Source: Pseudomonas guariconensis
Lineage (GTDB): Bacteria > Pseudomonadota > Gammaproteobacteria > Pseudomonadales > Pseudomonadaceae
Length of the DNA stretch: 64,000 nucleotides
NCBI RefSeq assembly: GCF_900102675.1
Contig: NZ_FMYX01000004.1
Span: 186,001-250,000 of the forward strand
Direction of reading: 5' to 3'
Shown: positions 16,403-26,353 of the stretch, piece after piece
Numbering within the stretch: position 1 is the first letter of the stretch
Layout of the letters: each line of letters begins with the position of its first letter
Program-made: the position numbers and the translations under genes
The notes under the pieces: generated by a model
Told to the model about the DNA's origin: nothing
Seen by the model: only the letters and a program-made list of their open reading frames with translations
Database searches by the model: none

Positions 16403-16462
16403 GCGGGTTTACCCGCGAATGCGAAGGTGCAATCACCTTCGATTCGCGGCTAAACCCGTCCC
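16403..16462. repeat. REP hairpin between COG4315 gene and ubiA
   Basis: GCGGGTTTACCCGCGAAT then GCGAAGGTG pairs with CACCTTCG then ATTCGCGGCTAAACCCGT around a 3-base loop, giving a stem of about 26 bp with a few mismatches. It lies between convergent genes and probably terminates both. Confidence 0.8.
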
Positions 16463-16480
16463 ACAGCGATGGTGCAGGGC

Positions 16481-17371
16481 TCAGCGCAATCCGTAGTCCA
16501 CCACCACACCGATGAAGATCAGCATCCCTGCCCAGTGATTGTGCAGGAAGGCCTTGAAGCACGATTCCCGGTCCAGCTTGCGCGTTGACCAGTATTCCCA
16601 GGCAAAGCACCCAGCTGCCGCAAGCAGGCCCAAGTGGAACCATCCCCCCATGTCGAAGCGATTGCCCGCCAGCAACAGGCAGCCCAGCGACAGCATTTGC
16701 AGGGTCAGGATGATGGTCCGGTCGGCTTCGCCGAAGAGGATTGCCGTGGATTTCACGCCGATTTTCAGGTCGTCGTCGCGGTCCACCATCGCGTAATAGG
16801 TGTCATAGCCCACGGTCCACAGCAAATTGGCGATGTACAACAGCCAGGCGCTGGCCGGCAGCTCGCCCCCTGCGGCGGTGAACGCCATGGGGATACCCCA
16901 CGAGTAAGCCGCACCCAGCACCACCTGGGGGTAGTAGGTGTAGCGCTTCATGAATGGGTAGCAGAACGCCAATGCCACCGCGCCGAACGACAGCCATACC
17001 GTGCGGGCATTGGTGCACAGCACGAGCAGGAAACTCACTCCCACCAGGATCGCGAACAGCATCAGCGCTTCGCGAGGCCTTACCCGGCCGCTGGCCAGCG
17101 GCCTGTCGGCGGTGCGTTTGACATGGCCATCGACCTTGCGGTCGGCGAAGTCGTTGATGCAGCAGCCGGCGGCACGCATCAGTACCACGCCCAGGCCGAA
17201 GATCAGCACATTGGCCAGCGTCGGCGAGCCGTTGCCGGCGATCCACACTGCAGAAAGGGTGGGCCACAGCAGCAGGTAGATGCCGATCGGGCGGTCCATG
17301 CGGCTGAGCTGGATGAAGTCCCAGGCCCGGGGATGCAGGCGGTTGAACGACTTGAGCAGTTGCAGGTACAT
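16481..17371 (-). CDS. ubiA: 4-hydroxybenzoate polyprenyltransferase UbiA
   Basis: A 296-residue membrane enzyme that attaches the polyprenyl tail to 4-hydroxybenzoate, the second step of ubiquinone synthesis. Both Asp-rich prenyl-diphosphate motifs are visible: [15 protein letters not shown] near residue 75 and [13 protein letters not shown] near 195. About eight hydrophobic helices follow the pattern of the family. The ATG at 17371 has GGAGG upstream and shares one base with the ubiC stop (TGATG), so translation is coupled. An upstream in-frame start at 17401 would lie inside ubiC. Confidence 0.95.
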   Translation of the reverse strand: MYLQLLKSFNRLHPRAWDFIQLSRMDRPIGIYLLLWPTLSAVWIAGNGSPTLANVLIFGLGVVLMRAAGCCINDFADRKVDGHVKRTADRPLASGRVRPREALMLFAILVGVSFLLVLCTNARTVWLSFGAVALAFCYPFMKRYTYYPQVVLGAAYSWGIPMAFTAAGGELPASAWLLYIANLLWTVGYDTYYAMVDRDDDLKIGVKSTAILFGEADRTIILTLQMLSLGCLLLAGNRFDMGGWFHLGLLAAAGCFAWEYWSTRKLDRESCFKAFLHNHWAGMLIFIGVVVDYGLR

Positions 17372-17928
17372 CAGCGGATTTCCTCCTTGGCCGCTTGCCA
17401 TAGGGCCGGCAGGAACACCTCGGCCACCAGCAGGTCAAGGCCATCGCGGGCAAACCGCGAACGCCGCCCCCACAGGTTGGCATGGCGCGCTTCGGGCGGC
17501 AGCCAAGCCTGTGGATAACTGCACACTTCGATGGGGTGACGGGTGAAGGCCTGGTCGCAGAACAATAGCTCGCCCAGCGAGCGGCTGCCCAACGTCTCGA
17601 GGTTCAGGCCACCGCGCTCCAGGGCGCTGCGCCCGGCCACGCTGCGGGCGAACACCCAGGGTTGGTCATGGCCGCGCAAGTAGACTTCGCGCACCCAGCC
17701 TTCTTCGCCAGGAGCCAGGCCCAAGGCTTGGCATTCGTCATCGCGCAGGGGCTGCCAGCCCTCGAACAGGGGGGTGACGGCGAAATGGTCACGGGAGAGG
17801 TGGGTCAGGCGGCGGGTCAGAGAGCCTTGATCGAAGAGCCAGTCGAGAATCGACGGTTCGATGCCGGCAGCCAGCTGTGAATACGGCAGCCACGCGACAG
17901 CGGCTGCTTGCGGGGTTTCGTACGGCAC
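17371..17928 (-). CDS. ubiC: chorismate pyruvate-lyase UbiC
   Basis: A 185-residue cytoplasmic enzyme that removes pyruvate from chorismate to give 4-hydroxybenzoate, feeding UbiA. The family pattern is visible: [12 protein letters not shown] near residue 30, [11 protein letters not shown] near 77 with the substrate-binding Arg, LGELLF near 118 and RRSRF near 155. The length is in the usual range of about 165-190. First gene of a ubiCA operon, divergent from rubredoxin. Confidence 0.93.
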   Translation of the reverse strand: MPYETPQAAAVAWLPYSQLAAGIEPSILDWLFDQGSLTRRLTHLSRDHFAVTPLFEGWQPLRDDECQALGLAPGEEGWVREVYLRGHDQPWVFARSVAGRSALERGGLNLETLGSRSLGELLFCDQAFTRHPIEVCSYPQAWLPPEARHANLWGRRSRFARDGLDLLVAEVFLPALWQAAKEEIR

Positions 17929-18060
17929 GTCGGTATGCTTGTTACAGCCAGAGAGGCGGCGAGCTTAGCATGTTTGCCGCTGTTGCTTGCATACTGCTGG
18001 AAGGGCCAGTACAAAGCCCCTGCGGTACCGCCGCGCCTGATCCAGATGAGGAAGAACGAG

Positions 18061-18228
18061 ATGAAGAAGTGGCAATGCATTGTCTGTGGCCTGATCTACG
18101 ACGAGGCCGAAGGCTGGCCGGATGACGGCATCGCCCCGGGCACCCGCTGGGAAGACGTGCCGGAAGACTGGCTGTGCCCCGACTGTGGTGTCGGCAAGAG
18201 TGATTTCGAAATGATCGCCATCGGCTGA
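18061..18228 (+). CDS. rubA: rubredoxin
   Basis: A 55-residue iron protein. The two iron-binding pairs CIVCG (Cys 6 and 9) and CPDCG (Cys 39 and 42) are intact, with the classic [19 protein letters not shown] between them. It carries single electrons from the reductase encoded next door. GAGGAAGAACGAG precedes the ATG at 18061; the open frame continues upstream to 17908, but that part is not rubredoxin. No alkane hydroxylase is nearby, so the electron acceptor is unknown; roles in oxygen or radical stress are possible. Confidence 0.95.
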   Translation: MKKWQCIVCGLIYDEAEGWPDDGIAPGTRWEDVPEDWLCPDCGVGKSDFEMIAIG

Positions 18229-18257
18229 TCACACCTGTTCAACGAGAGGAGCATGAC

Positions 18258-19406
18258 ATGACGTCCCCCGTGGTGATCATCGGTACCGGCCTTGCGGGCT
18301 ACAATCTGGCCCGGGAGTTTCGCAAGCTCGACAGCGATACGCCGCTGTTGCTGATCACTGCCGACGATGGCCGTTCCTACTCCAAGCCCATGCTTTCCAC
18401 CGGCTTTGCCAAGCAGAAGGATGCCGACGGCCTGTGCATGGCCGAGCCGGGCGCCATGGCCGAACAGCTCAAGGCCGAAATCCGCACCCATACTCCCATC
18501 AGTGGCATCGATCCTGGCCACAAGCGTCTGTGGATCGGTGAAGAGGCGGTCGAGTACCGCGATCTCATCCTGGCGTGGGGTGCACAGACGGTCCAAGTGC
18601 CGATCGAGGGCGATGCGGCTGACCTGGTCTTCCCCATCAATGATCTTGAAGACTATGGGCGCTTTCGGGCCGCGGCGGCAGGCAAACACCGGGTGCTGAT
18701 CCTCGGCGCTGGCCTGATCGGGTGCGAGTTCGCCAACGACATGAGCCTTGGCGGCTTCGAAGTCGATGTGGTCGCCCCTTGTGAGCAAGTGATGCCAACC
18801 CTACTGCACCCTGCTGCGGCCAGTGCGGTACAGGCGGGCCTGGAGGGGCTTGGGGTCCGCTTTCATCTGGGGCCGGTGCTGACCCGCCTGCAGCGCGATG
18901 AACAAGGCCTGGAGGCACACCTGTCCGATGGCCGCGTGATCGCCTGTGACCTGGTGGTCTCGGCCATCGGCCTGCGCCCGCGCACGGACCTTGCCGCTGC
19001 CGCGGGCTTGCAGACAAACCGGGGTGTGGTGGTGGACCGGCAGTTGCGCACCTCCCACGCCAATATCTTCGCCCTGGGCGATTGCGCCGAGGTCGATGGA
19101 ATCAACCTGCTCTATGTCATGCCGCTGATGACCTGCGCCCGTGCTTTGGCCCAGACGCTCGCTGGCAACCCTACCGCTGTCGCCTATGGGCCGATGCCAG
19201 TGACCGTTAAAACCCCAGCGTGCCCGCTGGTGGTTTCCCCGCCCCCTCCTGGGCGCGAAGGTGTCTGGCAGGTCGAGGGGCAGGGCGCCGACCTCAAGGT
19301 GCTCTGCCGCGATGCCTCTGGCCAGCTGCTGGGCTATGCGTTGACCGGCACGGCGGTGATGGAAAAGCTGGCGCTCAATCGGCAGTTGCCACCCCTGATG
19401 GCGTAA
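18258..19406 (+). CDS. rubredoxin:NAD+ reductase (FAD)
   Basis: A 382-residue flavoprotein that passes electrons from NADH to rubredoxin. The FAD fingerprint [15 protein letters not shown] is at residues 9-23, the NADH fold [12 protein letters not shown] near 150, and the second FAD motif [12 protein letters not shown] near 275. The C-terminal domain is shorter than in glutathione reductase-type enzymes, typical of the RubB/AlkT group. It starts 29 bases after rubredoxin, with GAGAGGAG upstream, so both are surely one operon. Confidence 0.93.
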   Translation: MTSPVVIIGTGLAGYNLAREFRKLDSDTPLLLITADDGRSYSKPMLSTGFAKQKDADGLCMAEPGAMAEQLKAEIRTHTPISGIDPGHKRLWIGEEAVEYRDLILAWGAQTVQVPIEGDAADLVFPINDLEDYGRFRAAAAGKHRVLILGAGLIGCEFANDMSLGGFEVDVVAPCEQVMPTLLHPAAASAVQAGLEGLGVRFHLGPVLTRLQRDEQGLEAHLSDGRVIACDLVVSAIGLRPRTDLAAAAGLQTNRGVVVDRQLRTSHANIFALGDCAEVDGINLLYVMPLMTCARALAQTLAGNPTAVAYGPMPVTVKTPACPLVVSPPPPGREGVWQVEGQGADLKVLCRDASGQLLGYALTGTAVMEKLALNRQLPPLMA

Positions 19407-19595
19407 ATAGCGGGCGCTCTGTCGGGTATGTCCTGTTCTTGAAGCGACAATGGCCACCCAAGTACTGGCGCGGCTTCGGTGAGCGTGCCATTCTCACTCC
19501 CGTCTGCCGCAGATTAGAGCCTGCGGTGCCTTGAACGCTGCTTCGCGAAGCAGCACGGCAATAACAACAAGAAATCCCGTATAAGAGGCTTCACT

Positions 19596-19895
19596 ATGCG
19601 TAAACCAGAACTCGCCGCTGTTATCGCCGAAAAGGCCGACTTGACCAAGGAAAAGGCCAACCAGGTCTTGAATGCGATCCTCGACAGCATCACCGGTGCG
19701 CTGGACAAGGACACGGTCACCCTGGTCGGTTTCGGTACTTTTGAAAAACGTCATCGTGGCGCCCGCACCGGCAAGAACCCGCAGACCGGGCAGCCCGTCA
19801 AGATCAAAGCCAGCAACACTGTTGCCTTCAAGCCCGGCAAGAACCTGCGCGACAGCGTCAACCAACCCGCCAAGCCTGCGAAAAAAGGCAAATGA
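19596..19895 (+). CDS. hupN: DNA-binding protein HU (HupN type)
   Basis: A 99-residue histone-like protein that bends and compacts DNA as a dimer. The family core is clear: KPELAAVIAEKADLTKEKA at the N-terminus, the GFGTFEKRHR strand and the DNA-clamping arm GKNPQTGQPVKIKAS near 68-82. It is longer than usual HU (90-91) by a Lys/Pro/Ala tail (PAKPAKKGK). AAGAGG lies nine bases before the ATG. P. putida has three HU genes; the position next to rubredoxin and recG fits hupN, though the letter is inferred from context. Confidence 0.92.
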   Translation: MRKPELAAVIAEKADLTKEKANQVLNAILDSITGALDKDTVTLVGFGTFEKRHRGARTGKNPQTGQPVKIKASNTVAFKPGKNLRDSVNQPAKPAKKGK

Positions 19896-19922
19896 CCCTT
19901 CATCGATAACAGTGGTTATCCA

Positions 19923-19945
19923 AACGGGCGCCTTGGGCGCCCGTT
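19923..19945 (+). terminator. hairpin terminator of the HU gene
   Basis: AACGGGCGCC (19923-19932) and GGCGCCCGTT (19936-19945) pair perfectly around a TTG loop. Only a short T-run (GTTGTG) follows. Confidence 0.75.
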
Positions 19946-20050
19946 GTGCATTCAGGTACCTGGAAAATCATCGAAACAGCAGATTTGCATTGAGCGACCA
20001 ATAAAAGGATAAACTGCGCCGCTCAGTCACTTTTTAGTCGAGGCGTGTTG

Positions 20051-20425
20051 ATGAAGTTTCGCTTCCTGCTCTGGGCCATGGGCCTGTTGATGGCCAGGGC
20101 CAGCCGCAACAATCCGGCGTTCCAGCAACAATTGCGTGACAAGGATCTGGTGTTCCAGATGCAGACCCTCGATGGCCGGATTAGCCGGCATTTCATCGTC
20201 AGCGGCGAGCGCATCAGCAGTAAAGGGGGCCTGCACCCGCAGCCGGCCTTCGCCATTGCCTTCAAGGACGCAGCCTTTGGCTTCGCCACGCTCCAGGCCA
20301 GCAACAAGCAGCTGGCCTTCATGCAAGGCATTCAGGACAAGAGTATCCAGATCAAGGGCAATCCGGCGCTGGTCATCTGGTTCCAGGGCCTGATGAAATA
20401 CCTCAAGCCCAAGAAGAAGGGTTGA
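20051..20425 (+). CDS. small SCP2-like (sterol carrier fold) protein
   Basis: A 124-residue protein. The N-terminus (MKFRFLLWAMGLLMARASRN) is hydrophobic and may anchor it to the membrane. The rest resembles SCP2 domains: a strand-rich region with FKDAAFGFATLQASNK, then GIQDKSIQIKGNPALVIWFQGLMKYL, which has the usual 'x-G-(D/N)-P-x-L' turn before the last helix. SCP2-fold proteins bind lipids; the ligand here is unknown. The start could also be GTG at 20045. The C-terminus KPKKKG is basic. It is convergent with the HDOD gene. The family call is moderate. Confidence 0.7.
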   Translation: MKFRFLLWAMGLLMARASRNNPAFQQQLRDKDLVFQMQTLDGRISRHFIVSGERISSKGGLHPQPAFAIAFKDAAFGFATLQASNKQLAFMQGIQDKSIQIKGNPALVIWFQGLMKYLKPKKKG

Positions 20426-20458
20426 TACGGGGAGCGGCTTTTCCTGTTGTCTTCTCGG

Positions 20459-20497
20459 CGGGTAAGCCCGACCCTCTAGAGGGCACGGGTTTACCTG
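20459..20497. repeat. REP-like hairpin between convergent genes
   Basis: GCGGGTAAGCCCG-ACC-CTCTAGAG-GG-CACGGGTTTACC: two inverted REP-like arms around the palindrome CTCTAGAG. It probably terminates the SCP2-like gene and the HDOD gene. Confidence 0.65.
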
Positions 20498-20542
20498 AGC
20501 AGGCCGATGCACAAGACGGTTGCTCCCACAGCTGCTCACCGC

Positions 20543-21946
20543 TTAATGCGGGGCATGGAACTGCGAGGCCAGTTCGCGCAGCAACGCCTCGGCCTCCAGC
20601 ACCTTGTTCACGACATCGTCGGCCTTTTCCCGGGTCAGGCTCAGCCGTTCCAGCAGGGCCTCGGGAATCTCCTCCTGAGGCCCTGAGCCGATACCGCGGG
20701 CCCGCAACAGGCGAATCGCCAGGCACACCAGGTTGGGGAACGCCGAATTCTCCCCCTCATAGCTCGGGTCGTGCTGGAAGCGCAGCGCGGTGCACAGCTC
20801 TTCAGGCATGTCCCACAGCTTCATCAGCCAGGCGCCGATCTGTTCGCGGCTGATGCCCAGCAGGTGTTGCTCCACGTAGGTGTGACACAGGTGCGGATTG
20901 ACCTCCAGATGGCGGCAGATCAGCGAGAAGTGCGGCGGAAACACGTGCGCCAGCAGCAAATACCCGAAATTGTGCAGAAGGCCCGCCAGGTAGGTCAGGC
21001 CGGCCTCAGGTCGCTCGGCTCGGGGCATGGCACGGGTCAGGCCTTCGATAACCGCAGCGGTGTAGATCGACTGCTGCCAGTAGGGCGTGGTTTGCTGAGG
21101 GTGGTCCTTGGGCAGGCTCAAGGTCTTGCCTAGCGCCAGGCCCAAGGCCAGGTTGATCACCAGGTCGAAGCCCAGTACGCGCACGATGGCATCCTCCACC
21201 GAACGGATCTTGCCGGGCGAGGCGTAGTAAGGCGAGGCTGCCCAACTGACCACCTGAGCGGCCAGGGCCGGGTCGGTTTCCACGACACCGGTGATGTCAT
21301 CGATGCTGGCATTGGGGTCGACGCGCAGTTTAATGATTTTCTGTGCGGTGTCCGCCAGCGGAGGAATCTCGATGGTCTGCTCGAGGCGTTGCTGGATGCG
21401 TCGTGCGGTGAAGGCCTGGACGGCGCGGGTGATTTCCTGGGGGTCATCGTGCGGGCGGTCGAGGTTGGGCCGGATGTCGTGAGTCTGTTCGCCGAAGTTA
21501 CCCGCGCTGGCTTTGCTCAACATGCCTTTGAACGCTTCGCGTGGGATCTCAAGCAGCAAGCCGGGCTCACCGGACTGGATCAGCAGATTGTCGACTTTCA
21601 GCAGGCTGGCTTCGTAGAGGCAGGGGTAGCTGGTCAGTGCCGGGATCCCCGGCAGGGTCTTGAGGGCATGCTTGTCGAGCATGTGCGCAAGGCGTGCGAC
21701 CGGCACGGCCACCAGCTTGCGACCGGTAAGCTCGGTGAGGCGGTTCAAGTCCAGCAATTGGCTCTGCGGGAACAGCACCATCAAAGCGCCGACTTCGTCG
21801 TCGAGAAGGATCGCCTGGACTCGAGCGTTGACCGGTAGCTGCGCATGCTCGGGCACTTCGCGGTAGGGCACGCCGAGCTTGTCGAGCAACAGCCGAATGA
21901 CAGAGGGTGCGTGTGGGGTCGAAGTATCCAGGGCAACTTCAGTCAT
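20543..21946 (-). CDS. two-domain protein: YbaK-like N-terminus and HDOD domain
   Basis: A 467-residue cytoplasmic protein. Residues 5-155 resemble the YbaK/ProX aminoacyl-tRNA deacylase fold (VIRLLLDKLGVPYREVPEH at the start, LLDLNRLTELTGRKLVAVP in the middle). Residues 195-400 are an HDOD domain: IPPLADTAQKIIKLR, the long DPALAAQVVSWAASPYYA stretch, and LHNFGYLLLAHVFP. HDOD proteins are signalling modules related to HD phosphohydrolases but usually lack the full metal site. The combination is seen in pseudomonads, but its role is unknown. The N-terminal domain lacks an obvious catalytic Lys context, so it may be a sensor. It is upstream of nothing; recG lies 140 bases further up, read in the same direction. 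Confidence 0.82.
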   Translation of the reverse strand: MTEVALDTSTPHAPSVIRLLLDKLGVPYREVPEHAQLPVNARVQAILLDDEVGALMVLFPQSQLLDLNRLTELTGRKLVAVPVARLAHMLDKHALKTLPGIPALTSYPCLYEASLLKVDNLLIQSGEPGLLLEIPREAFKGMLSKASAGNFGEQTHDIRPNLDRPHDDPQEITRAVQAFTARRIQQRLEQTIEIPPLADTAQKIIKLRVDPNASIDDITGVVETDPALAAQVVSWAASPYYASPGKIRSVEDAIVRVLGFDLVINLALGLALGKTLSLPKDHPQQTTPYWQQSIYTAAVIEGLTRAMPRAERPEAGLTYLAGLLHNFGYLLLAHVFPPHFSLICRHLEVNPHLCHTYVEQHLLGISREQIGAWLMKLWDMPEELCTALRFQHDPSYEGENSAFPNLVCLAIRLLRARGIGSGPQEEIPEALLERLSLTREKADDVVNKVLEAEALLRELASQFHAPH

Positions 21947-22087
21947 GGTCTGAGTCCAAGGTTTTCTTTTAAACGCGAAGTATAACCACCCGGCGCGATA
22001 ACTGGATCCATTATGCTTCGATGGTGGCCCAGGCAGCGTGAGGCTGCAAAACAGGCCTCTAGGTTTGGGTGCATTTCGTGATCGGTA

Positions 22088-24166
22088 TCACACCTGTCCG
22101 TACTGTTGGCCATGGCGCAGCCAGCGGTCCAACAGTGGGCTGACATGGTCGGGCCAACGGGCCAGCAGCGCCTGGGCTGCATCACGCACGGCAGGGAGCA
22201 GATCTGCGTCACGCATCAGATCCGCTACCTTGAACTGCAGCAGACCGGTCTGGCGGGTGCCGAGCATTTCGCCGGGGCCGCGCAGCTCCAGGTCTTTCTC
22301 GGCGATGACGAAGCCGTCATTGGTTTCGCGCATGATACCCAGGCGTTCACGGCCGATCTGCGACAGGGGCGGATGATAGAGCAGCACGCAATGGCTGACC
22401 GCGCTGCCCCGGCCCACCCGGCCGCGCAGCTGGTGCAACTGGGCAAGGCCCAGGCGCTCGGGGTTCTCGATGATCATCAGGCTGGCATTGGGCACATCCA
22501 CGCCCACCTCGATCACGGTGGTCGCCACCAGCAACTGGAGATTGCCGGCCTTGAACTCGGCCATCACCGCGGCTTTTTCCGCCGGTTTCATGCGTCCGTG
22601 GATCAGGCCCACACGCAGTTCGCCCAGGGCGCTGCCCAGCTCTTCGAAGGTGCTTTCTGCCGCCTGGCAGGTCAGTTCTTCCGACTCTTCGATCAGGGTA
22701 CAGACCCAATACGCCTGGCGCCCTTCGGCGCAGGCCGCGCGTACCCGCTCGACCACTTCGAAGCGCCGGCTGTCGGCCACCAGCACGGTGTTCACCGGGG
22801 TACGGCCAGGGGGCAACTCGTCGAGGATGGAGGTGTCCAGGTCGGCGTAGGCGCTCATCGCCAGCGTCCGCGGAATCGGGGTGGCGGTCATGATCAACTG
22901 GTGCGGGCACAGCGCGCCGTCCACGCCTTTCTGGCGTAAGGCCAAACGCTGCTGTACGCCAAACCGGTGCTGCTCGTCGATGATCGCCAGGGCCAGGCGG
23001 CGAAACTTCACTTCTTCCTGGAACAGCGCATGGGTGCCGACCACCATCGGCACACCGCTGGCGATCTGCTCCAAGGCGCTGGCGCGCGCCTTGCCTTTGA
23101 GCTTGCCCGCCAGCCAGGCCACCTCGATGCCCAAGGGCTCGAGCCAGCGTTTGAAGGTCAGGTAATGCTGTTCGGCGAGGATCTCGGTAGGCGCCATGAG
23201 GGCCACCTGGTAGCCGGCTTCCAAGGCCTGCAAGGCGGCAAGGGCCGCGACTACCGTCTTGCCTGCGCCGACATCGCCCTGCACCAGGCGCATCATCGGC
23301 TCGGGCTGGCTGAGGTCGTAGGCGATTTCGTTGCCGACTCGCTGCTGGGCGCCGGTGGGGCTGAAGCCCAGGTTGGCCAGGTATTGCGCTGGCAGGCGGC
23401 TGGCCTTGGGCAATACCGGGGCTCGCAGGGCGCGCAGGCTTTCGCGCAGGCGCTGTTGGGAGAGCTGATGGGTCAGCAGCTCTTCGAAGGCCAGGCGATG
23501 CTGGGCCCAGTGCTGGCCTTCGGCGAGTTCGTCGAGGTCGGCGTCGGCCGGTGGGTTGTGCAGGTAGCGGATCGCATCGTCCAGCGGCGCCAGGTGGTAA
23601 TCCCGGGCCAGTTCTTCGGGCAGCCAGTCCGGCAGGCTGCGCGGGCCGAGCATGGCCAGGCTCTGCTGGCACAACAGGCGCAGGCGTTGCTGTGTCAGGC
23701 CTTCGGTACTCGGATAGATGGGCGTCAGGGTCTGTTCGACTGGTGGCGCCGGTTCGTTGCCATTGAGCGCCCGGTACTCCGGGTGATAGATCTCAAGCCC
23801 CGACGCACCGGGGCGGGCCTCGCCGTAGCAGCGCAAATGGGTGCCACGCTTGAGGCCTTCTTTCTGGGCATTGCTGAAATGATAGAAACGCAGGCTCAGC
23901 ACGCCGGTTCCATCTCCCAGGCGCACCACCAGGCTGCGGCGCTTGCCCATGGTCACGTCGGCGCCGCTGACCACACCTTCGATCACCGCGTCCTGACCGG
24001 GACGCAAAGCCCCGATGGGCACCACGCGGGTGCGATCCTGATAGCGCAGCGGCAGGTGGAACAGCAGATCTTGCAGGTTCTCCAAGCCGACCTTGGCCAG
24101 TTTCTCGGCCATGGCTTCGCCAACACCCTTGAGGGCGGTCACCGGGACAGTCGACAGCTCGGTCAT
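22088..24166 (-). CDS. recG: ATP-dependent DNA helicase RecG
   Basis: A 692-residue helicase that remodels stalled replication forks and Holliday junctions. An OB-fold wedge domain occupies about 1-160; helicase motifs follow: GDVGAGKTVVAALAA (Walker A, about 290-305), DEQHRFGVQQR (motif II), TATPIPRTLAMS (motif III), TTVIEVGVDVPNASLM (motif V) and QLRGRVGRG (motif VI). The length is normal (about 690). Its ATG lies three bases after the oxyR stop, so the two are translated from one message, an arrangement known in Pseudomonas where OxyR status and RecG expression are linked. Confidence 0.97.
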   Translation of the reverse strand: MTELSTVPVTALKGVGEAMAEKLAKVGLENLQDLLFHLPLRYQDRTRVVPIGALRPGQDAVIEGVVSGADVTMGKRRSLVVRLGDGTGVLSLRFYHFSNAQKEGLKRGTHLRCYGEARPGASGLEIYHPEYRALNGNEPAPPVEQTLTPIYPSTEGLTQQRLRLLCQQSLAMLGPRSLPDWLPEELARDYHLAPLDDAIRYLHNPPADADLDELAEGQHWAQHRLAFEELLTHQLSQQRLRESLRALRAPVLPKASRLPAQYLANLGFSPTGAQQRVGNEIAYDLSQPEPMMRLVQGDVGAGKTVVAALAALQALEAGYQVALMAPTEILAEQHYLTFKRWLEPLGIEVAWLAGKLKGKARASALEQIASGVPMVVGTHALFQEEVKFRRLALAIIDEQHRFGVQQRLALRQKGVDGALCPHQLIMTATPIPRTLAMSAYADLDTSILDELPPGRTPVNTVLVADSRRFEVVERVRAACAEGRQAYWVCTLIEESEELTCQAAESTFEELGSALGELRVGLIHGRMKPAEKAAVMAEFKAGNLQLLVATTVIEVGVDVPNASLMIIENPERLGLAQLHQLRGRVGRGSAVSHCVLLYHPPLSQIGRERLGIMRETNDGFVIAEKDLELRGPGEMLGTRQTGLLQFKVADLMRDADLLPAVRDAAQALLARWPDHVSPLLDRWLRHGQQYGQV

Positions 24167-24169
24167 GGG

Positions 24170-25096
24170 TCAGGCCGATTTTTCCGCAGGCGGCTTGGCG
24201 ACCGAGCAGAGGCGGATCGAGTCGGCGAGGATCTCGATGGCCTTGGGCCGCGGGAAGCTGGCGCGCCAGGCGATGGCGACGGTACGGAAAGGCGAAGGCG
24301 CCGTGAGTGGGCGCACCTCGATCACGCCTGGGGCGTAATGGTGGCTGTGTACGGCCGACAGCGGCAGGATCGACACGCCAAGGCCGGAGGCGACCATGTG
24401 GCGGATGGTTTCCAGCGAGCTGGATTCGACCGTGGTGTGCTTGGAGCCTTCGCCGCCCTTGTTGATGGTCGGGCAGGCCTCCAGCACTTGATCACGGAAG
24501 CAGTGGCCCTCGCCGAGCAGCAACAGGCTCTTGTCATTGAGCATGGCGGTGTCGATGGTCTTCTTGGCGGTCCAAGGGTGATCGGCGGGCATCAGCGCGT
24601 AGAAGGGCTCGTCGTACAGCGGCAGCGTCAGCACGTCCGCCTCGTTGAACGGCAGGGCGATGATCACCGCGTCCAGCTCGCCGTTGCGCAGTTTTTCGCG
24701 CAGTACGTGGGTGAAGTTCTCTTCGATGTACAGCGGCATCTGCGGGGCGACCCGGTGCAGCTGAGGAATGAGGTGCGGGAAGAGATAGGGGCCGACGGTA
24801 TAGATGGCACCGACCTTGAGCGGCGCGGTGAGTTGGTTCTTGCCGGCCTGGGCCAGTTCGCGAATACCTTGGGCCTGCTCCAGAACCTTCTGCGCCTGGG
24901 CGACGATGCTTTCGCCGACCGGGGTCAGGCGCACCGCGCTCTTGCTGCGCTCGAAGATCAGCACGCCAAGCTCGTCCTCGAGTTTCTTCACACCGACCGA
25001 CAGGGTCGGCTGGCTGACATGGCAACGCTCGGCGGCGTGGCCGAAATGCTGCTCCTGGGCGAGTGTGACGATGTAGCGTAATTCTGTGAGGGTCAT
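24170..25096 (-). CDS. oxyR: peroxide-sensing LysR regulator OxyR
   Basis: A 308-residue LysR-type regulator. The N-terminal helix-turn-helix (MTLTELRYIVTLAQEQHFGHAAERC) is followed by a linker and the redox domain. The two switch cysteines fall at C199 and C208 (GHCFRDQVLEAC), the same numbering as in the Escherichia coli protein, so a disulphide switch by H2O2 is expected. It activates catalase and alkyl hydroperoxide reductase genes elsewhere. It is followed by recG with a 3-base gap and preceded by tonB on the same strand, 94 bases upstream. Confidence 0.96.
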   Translation of the reverse strand: MTLTELRYIVTLAQEQHFGHAAERCHVSQPTLSVGVKKLEDELGVLIFERSKSAVRLTPVGESIVAQAQKVLEQAQGIRELAQAGKNQLTAPLKVGAIYTVGPYLFPHLIPQLHRVAPQMPLYIEENFTHVLREKLRNGELDAVIIALPFNEADVLTLPLYDEPFYALMPADHPWTAKKTIDTAMLNDKSLLLLGEGHCFRDQVLEACPTINKGGEGSKHTTVESSSLETIRHMVASGLGVSILPLSAVHSHHYAPGVIEVRPLTAPSPFRTVAIAWRASFPRPKAIEILADSIRLCSVAKPPAEKSA

Positions 25097-25190
25097 AACG
25101 TGCGTCCATGAAGTTGCGGCCCCAGCATAGCGGCTGCAATCGATAGACGCACGTTATCAGACTTGCTGTTTTGTGACAGAAACAAAAGTA

Positions 25191-25921
25191 TCAGCGACGG
25201 TCCAGCGAGTAGACGAACGGCGCCACGACTTCGATCTGGCCATTGTTCAGCAATTCCTTCGGCGGCTTGGGTACTGGCTGCGCCCGGCGGATCATTTCCA
25301 GGGTCGCTCGGTCCAGCGCCGCACTGCCCGAACCACCGGCCAGCGAGAACGACAACACCTTGCCTTCGGCGTCTACCACGAAGCGCAGCCTGTTGATGCC
25401 TTGCAGACCACGGCGGCGAGCGTCTTCCGGATACCGCTTGTACTTGGCCAGGTGGCGCAGCAAGTCGCTCTGCCACGTCGGCAGCGCATTGCTATTGGAC
25501 GCGATGCTCGGCGCTGGTGCCGCCGATTTCTGCGGTGGCGTGTTGCTGGGCGGCGTGTCCGCGACCTGTTCCTTGGCCGGTGGCAAATCCTTCGGCGGCT
25601 CAGGTTTTTTCTCAGGCTTGGGCGGTTGAGGCTTGGCCTTGGGCTTGGGTGGTTTGGCGATGGCGATCTTCGGCTTGGGCGCCTCTACCAGCTTGGGTAG
25701 CGGAGGCTCTTCGACCGGTGCCGGAGGCTGCGGTGCGGCCTTGGGCGGTGGTGGCGGTGCCGGTGCGGGCAGCGGCGCCAGCTCGACCATCATGGCTGCC
25801 GGTGGTAGCTCGACGGCCTGGGGCACGGACCAGTTCAGGGTCAGTAGCACCGCCAGCACATGCACGCCCAGCACGATCGCCAGGCTTACGCCGTAGCGCG
25901 CCAGGTTGGACCGTGTCGTTG

Positions 25922-25925
<4 letters not shown>
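25191..25925 (-). CDS. tonB: energy-transducing protein TonB
   Basis: A 244-residue periplasm-spanning protein. A short cytoplasmic N-terminus and one membrane helix (about 10-30, VSLAIVLGVHVLAVLLTL with the conserved His) are followed by a Pro-rich rod (about 45-135, with many PKP and PPPP units) and the C-terminal receptor-binding domain (YPEDARRRGLQGINRLRFVVDAEG, family motif YP-x(2)-A-x(3)-G, shown here in one stretch of 20 as YPEDARRRGLQG). It passes proton-motive force energy to outer-membrane siderophore and B12 receptors. Its start overlaps the exbD stop by four bases (ATGA), so the genes are coupled. Confidence 0.95.
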
Positions 25926-26350
<425 letters not shown>

Positions 26351-26353
26351 GGC

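Noticed and set aside
22967..25081. A 704-codon open frame on the plus strand across recG and oxyR
   Set aside because: It is antisense to two genes with complete catalytic and switch motifs; its product is His/Gln/Gly-rich as usual for reverse frames of high-GC genes.
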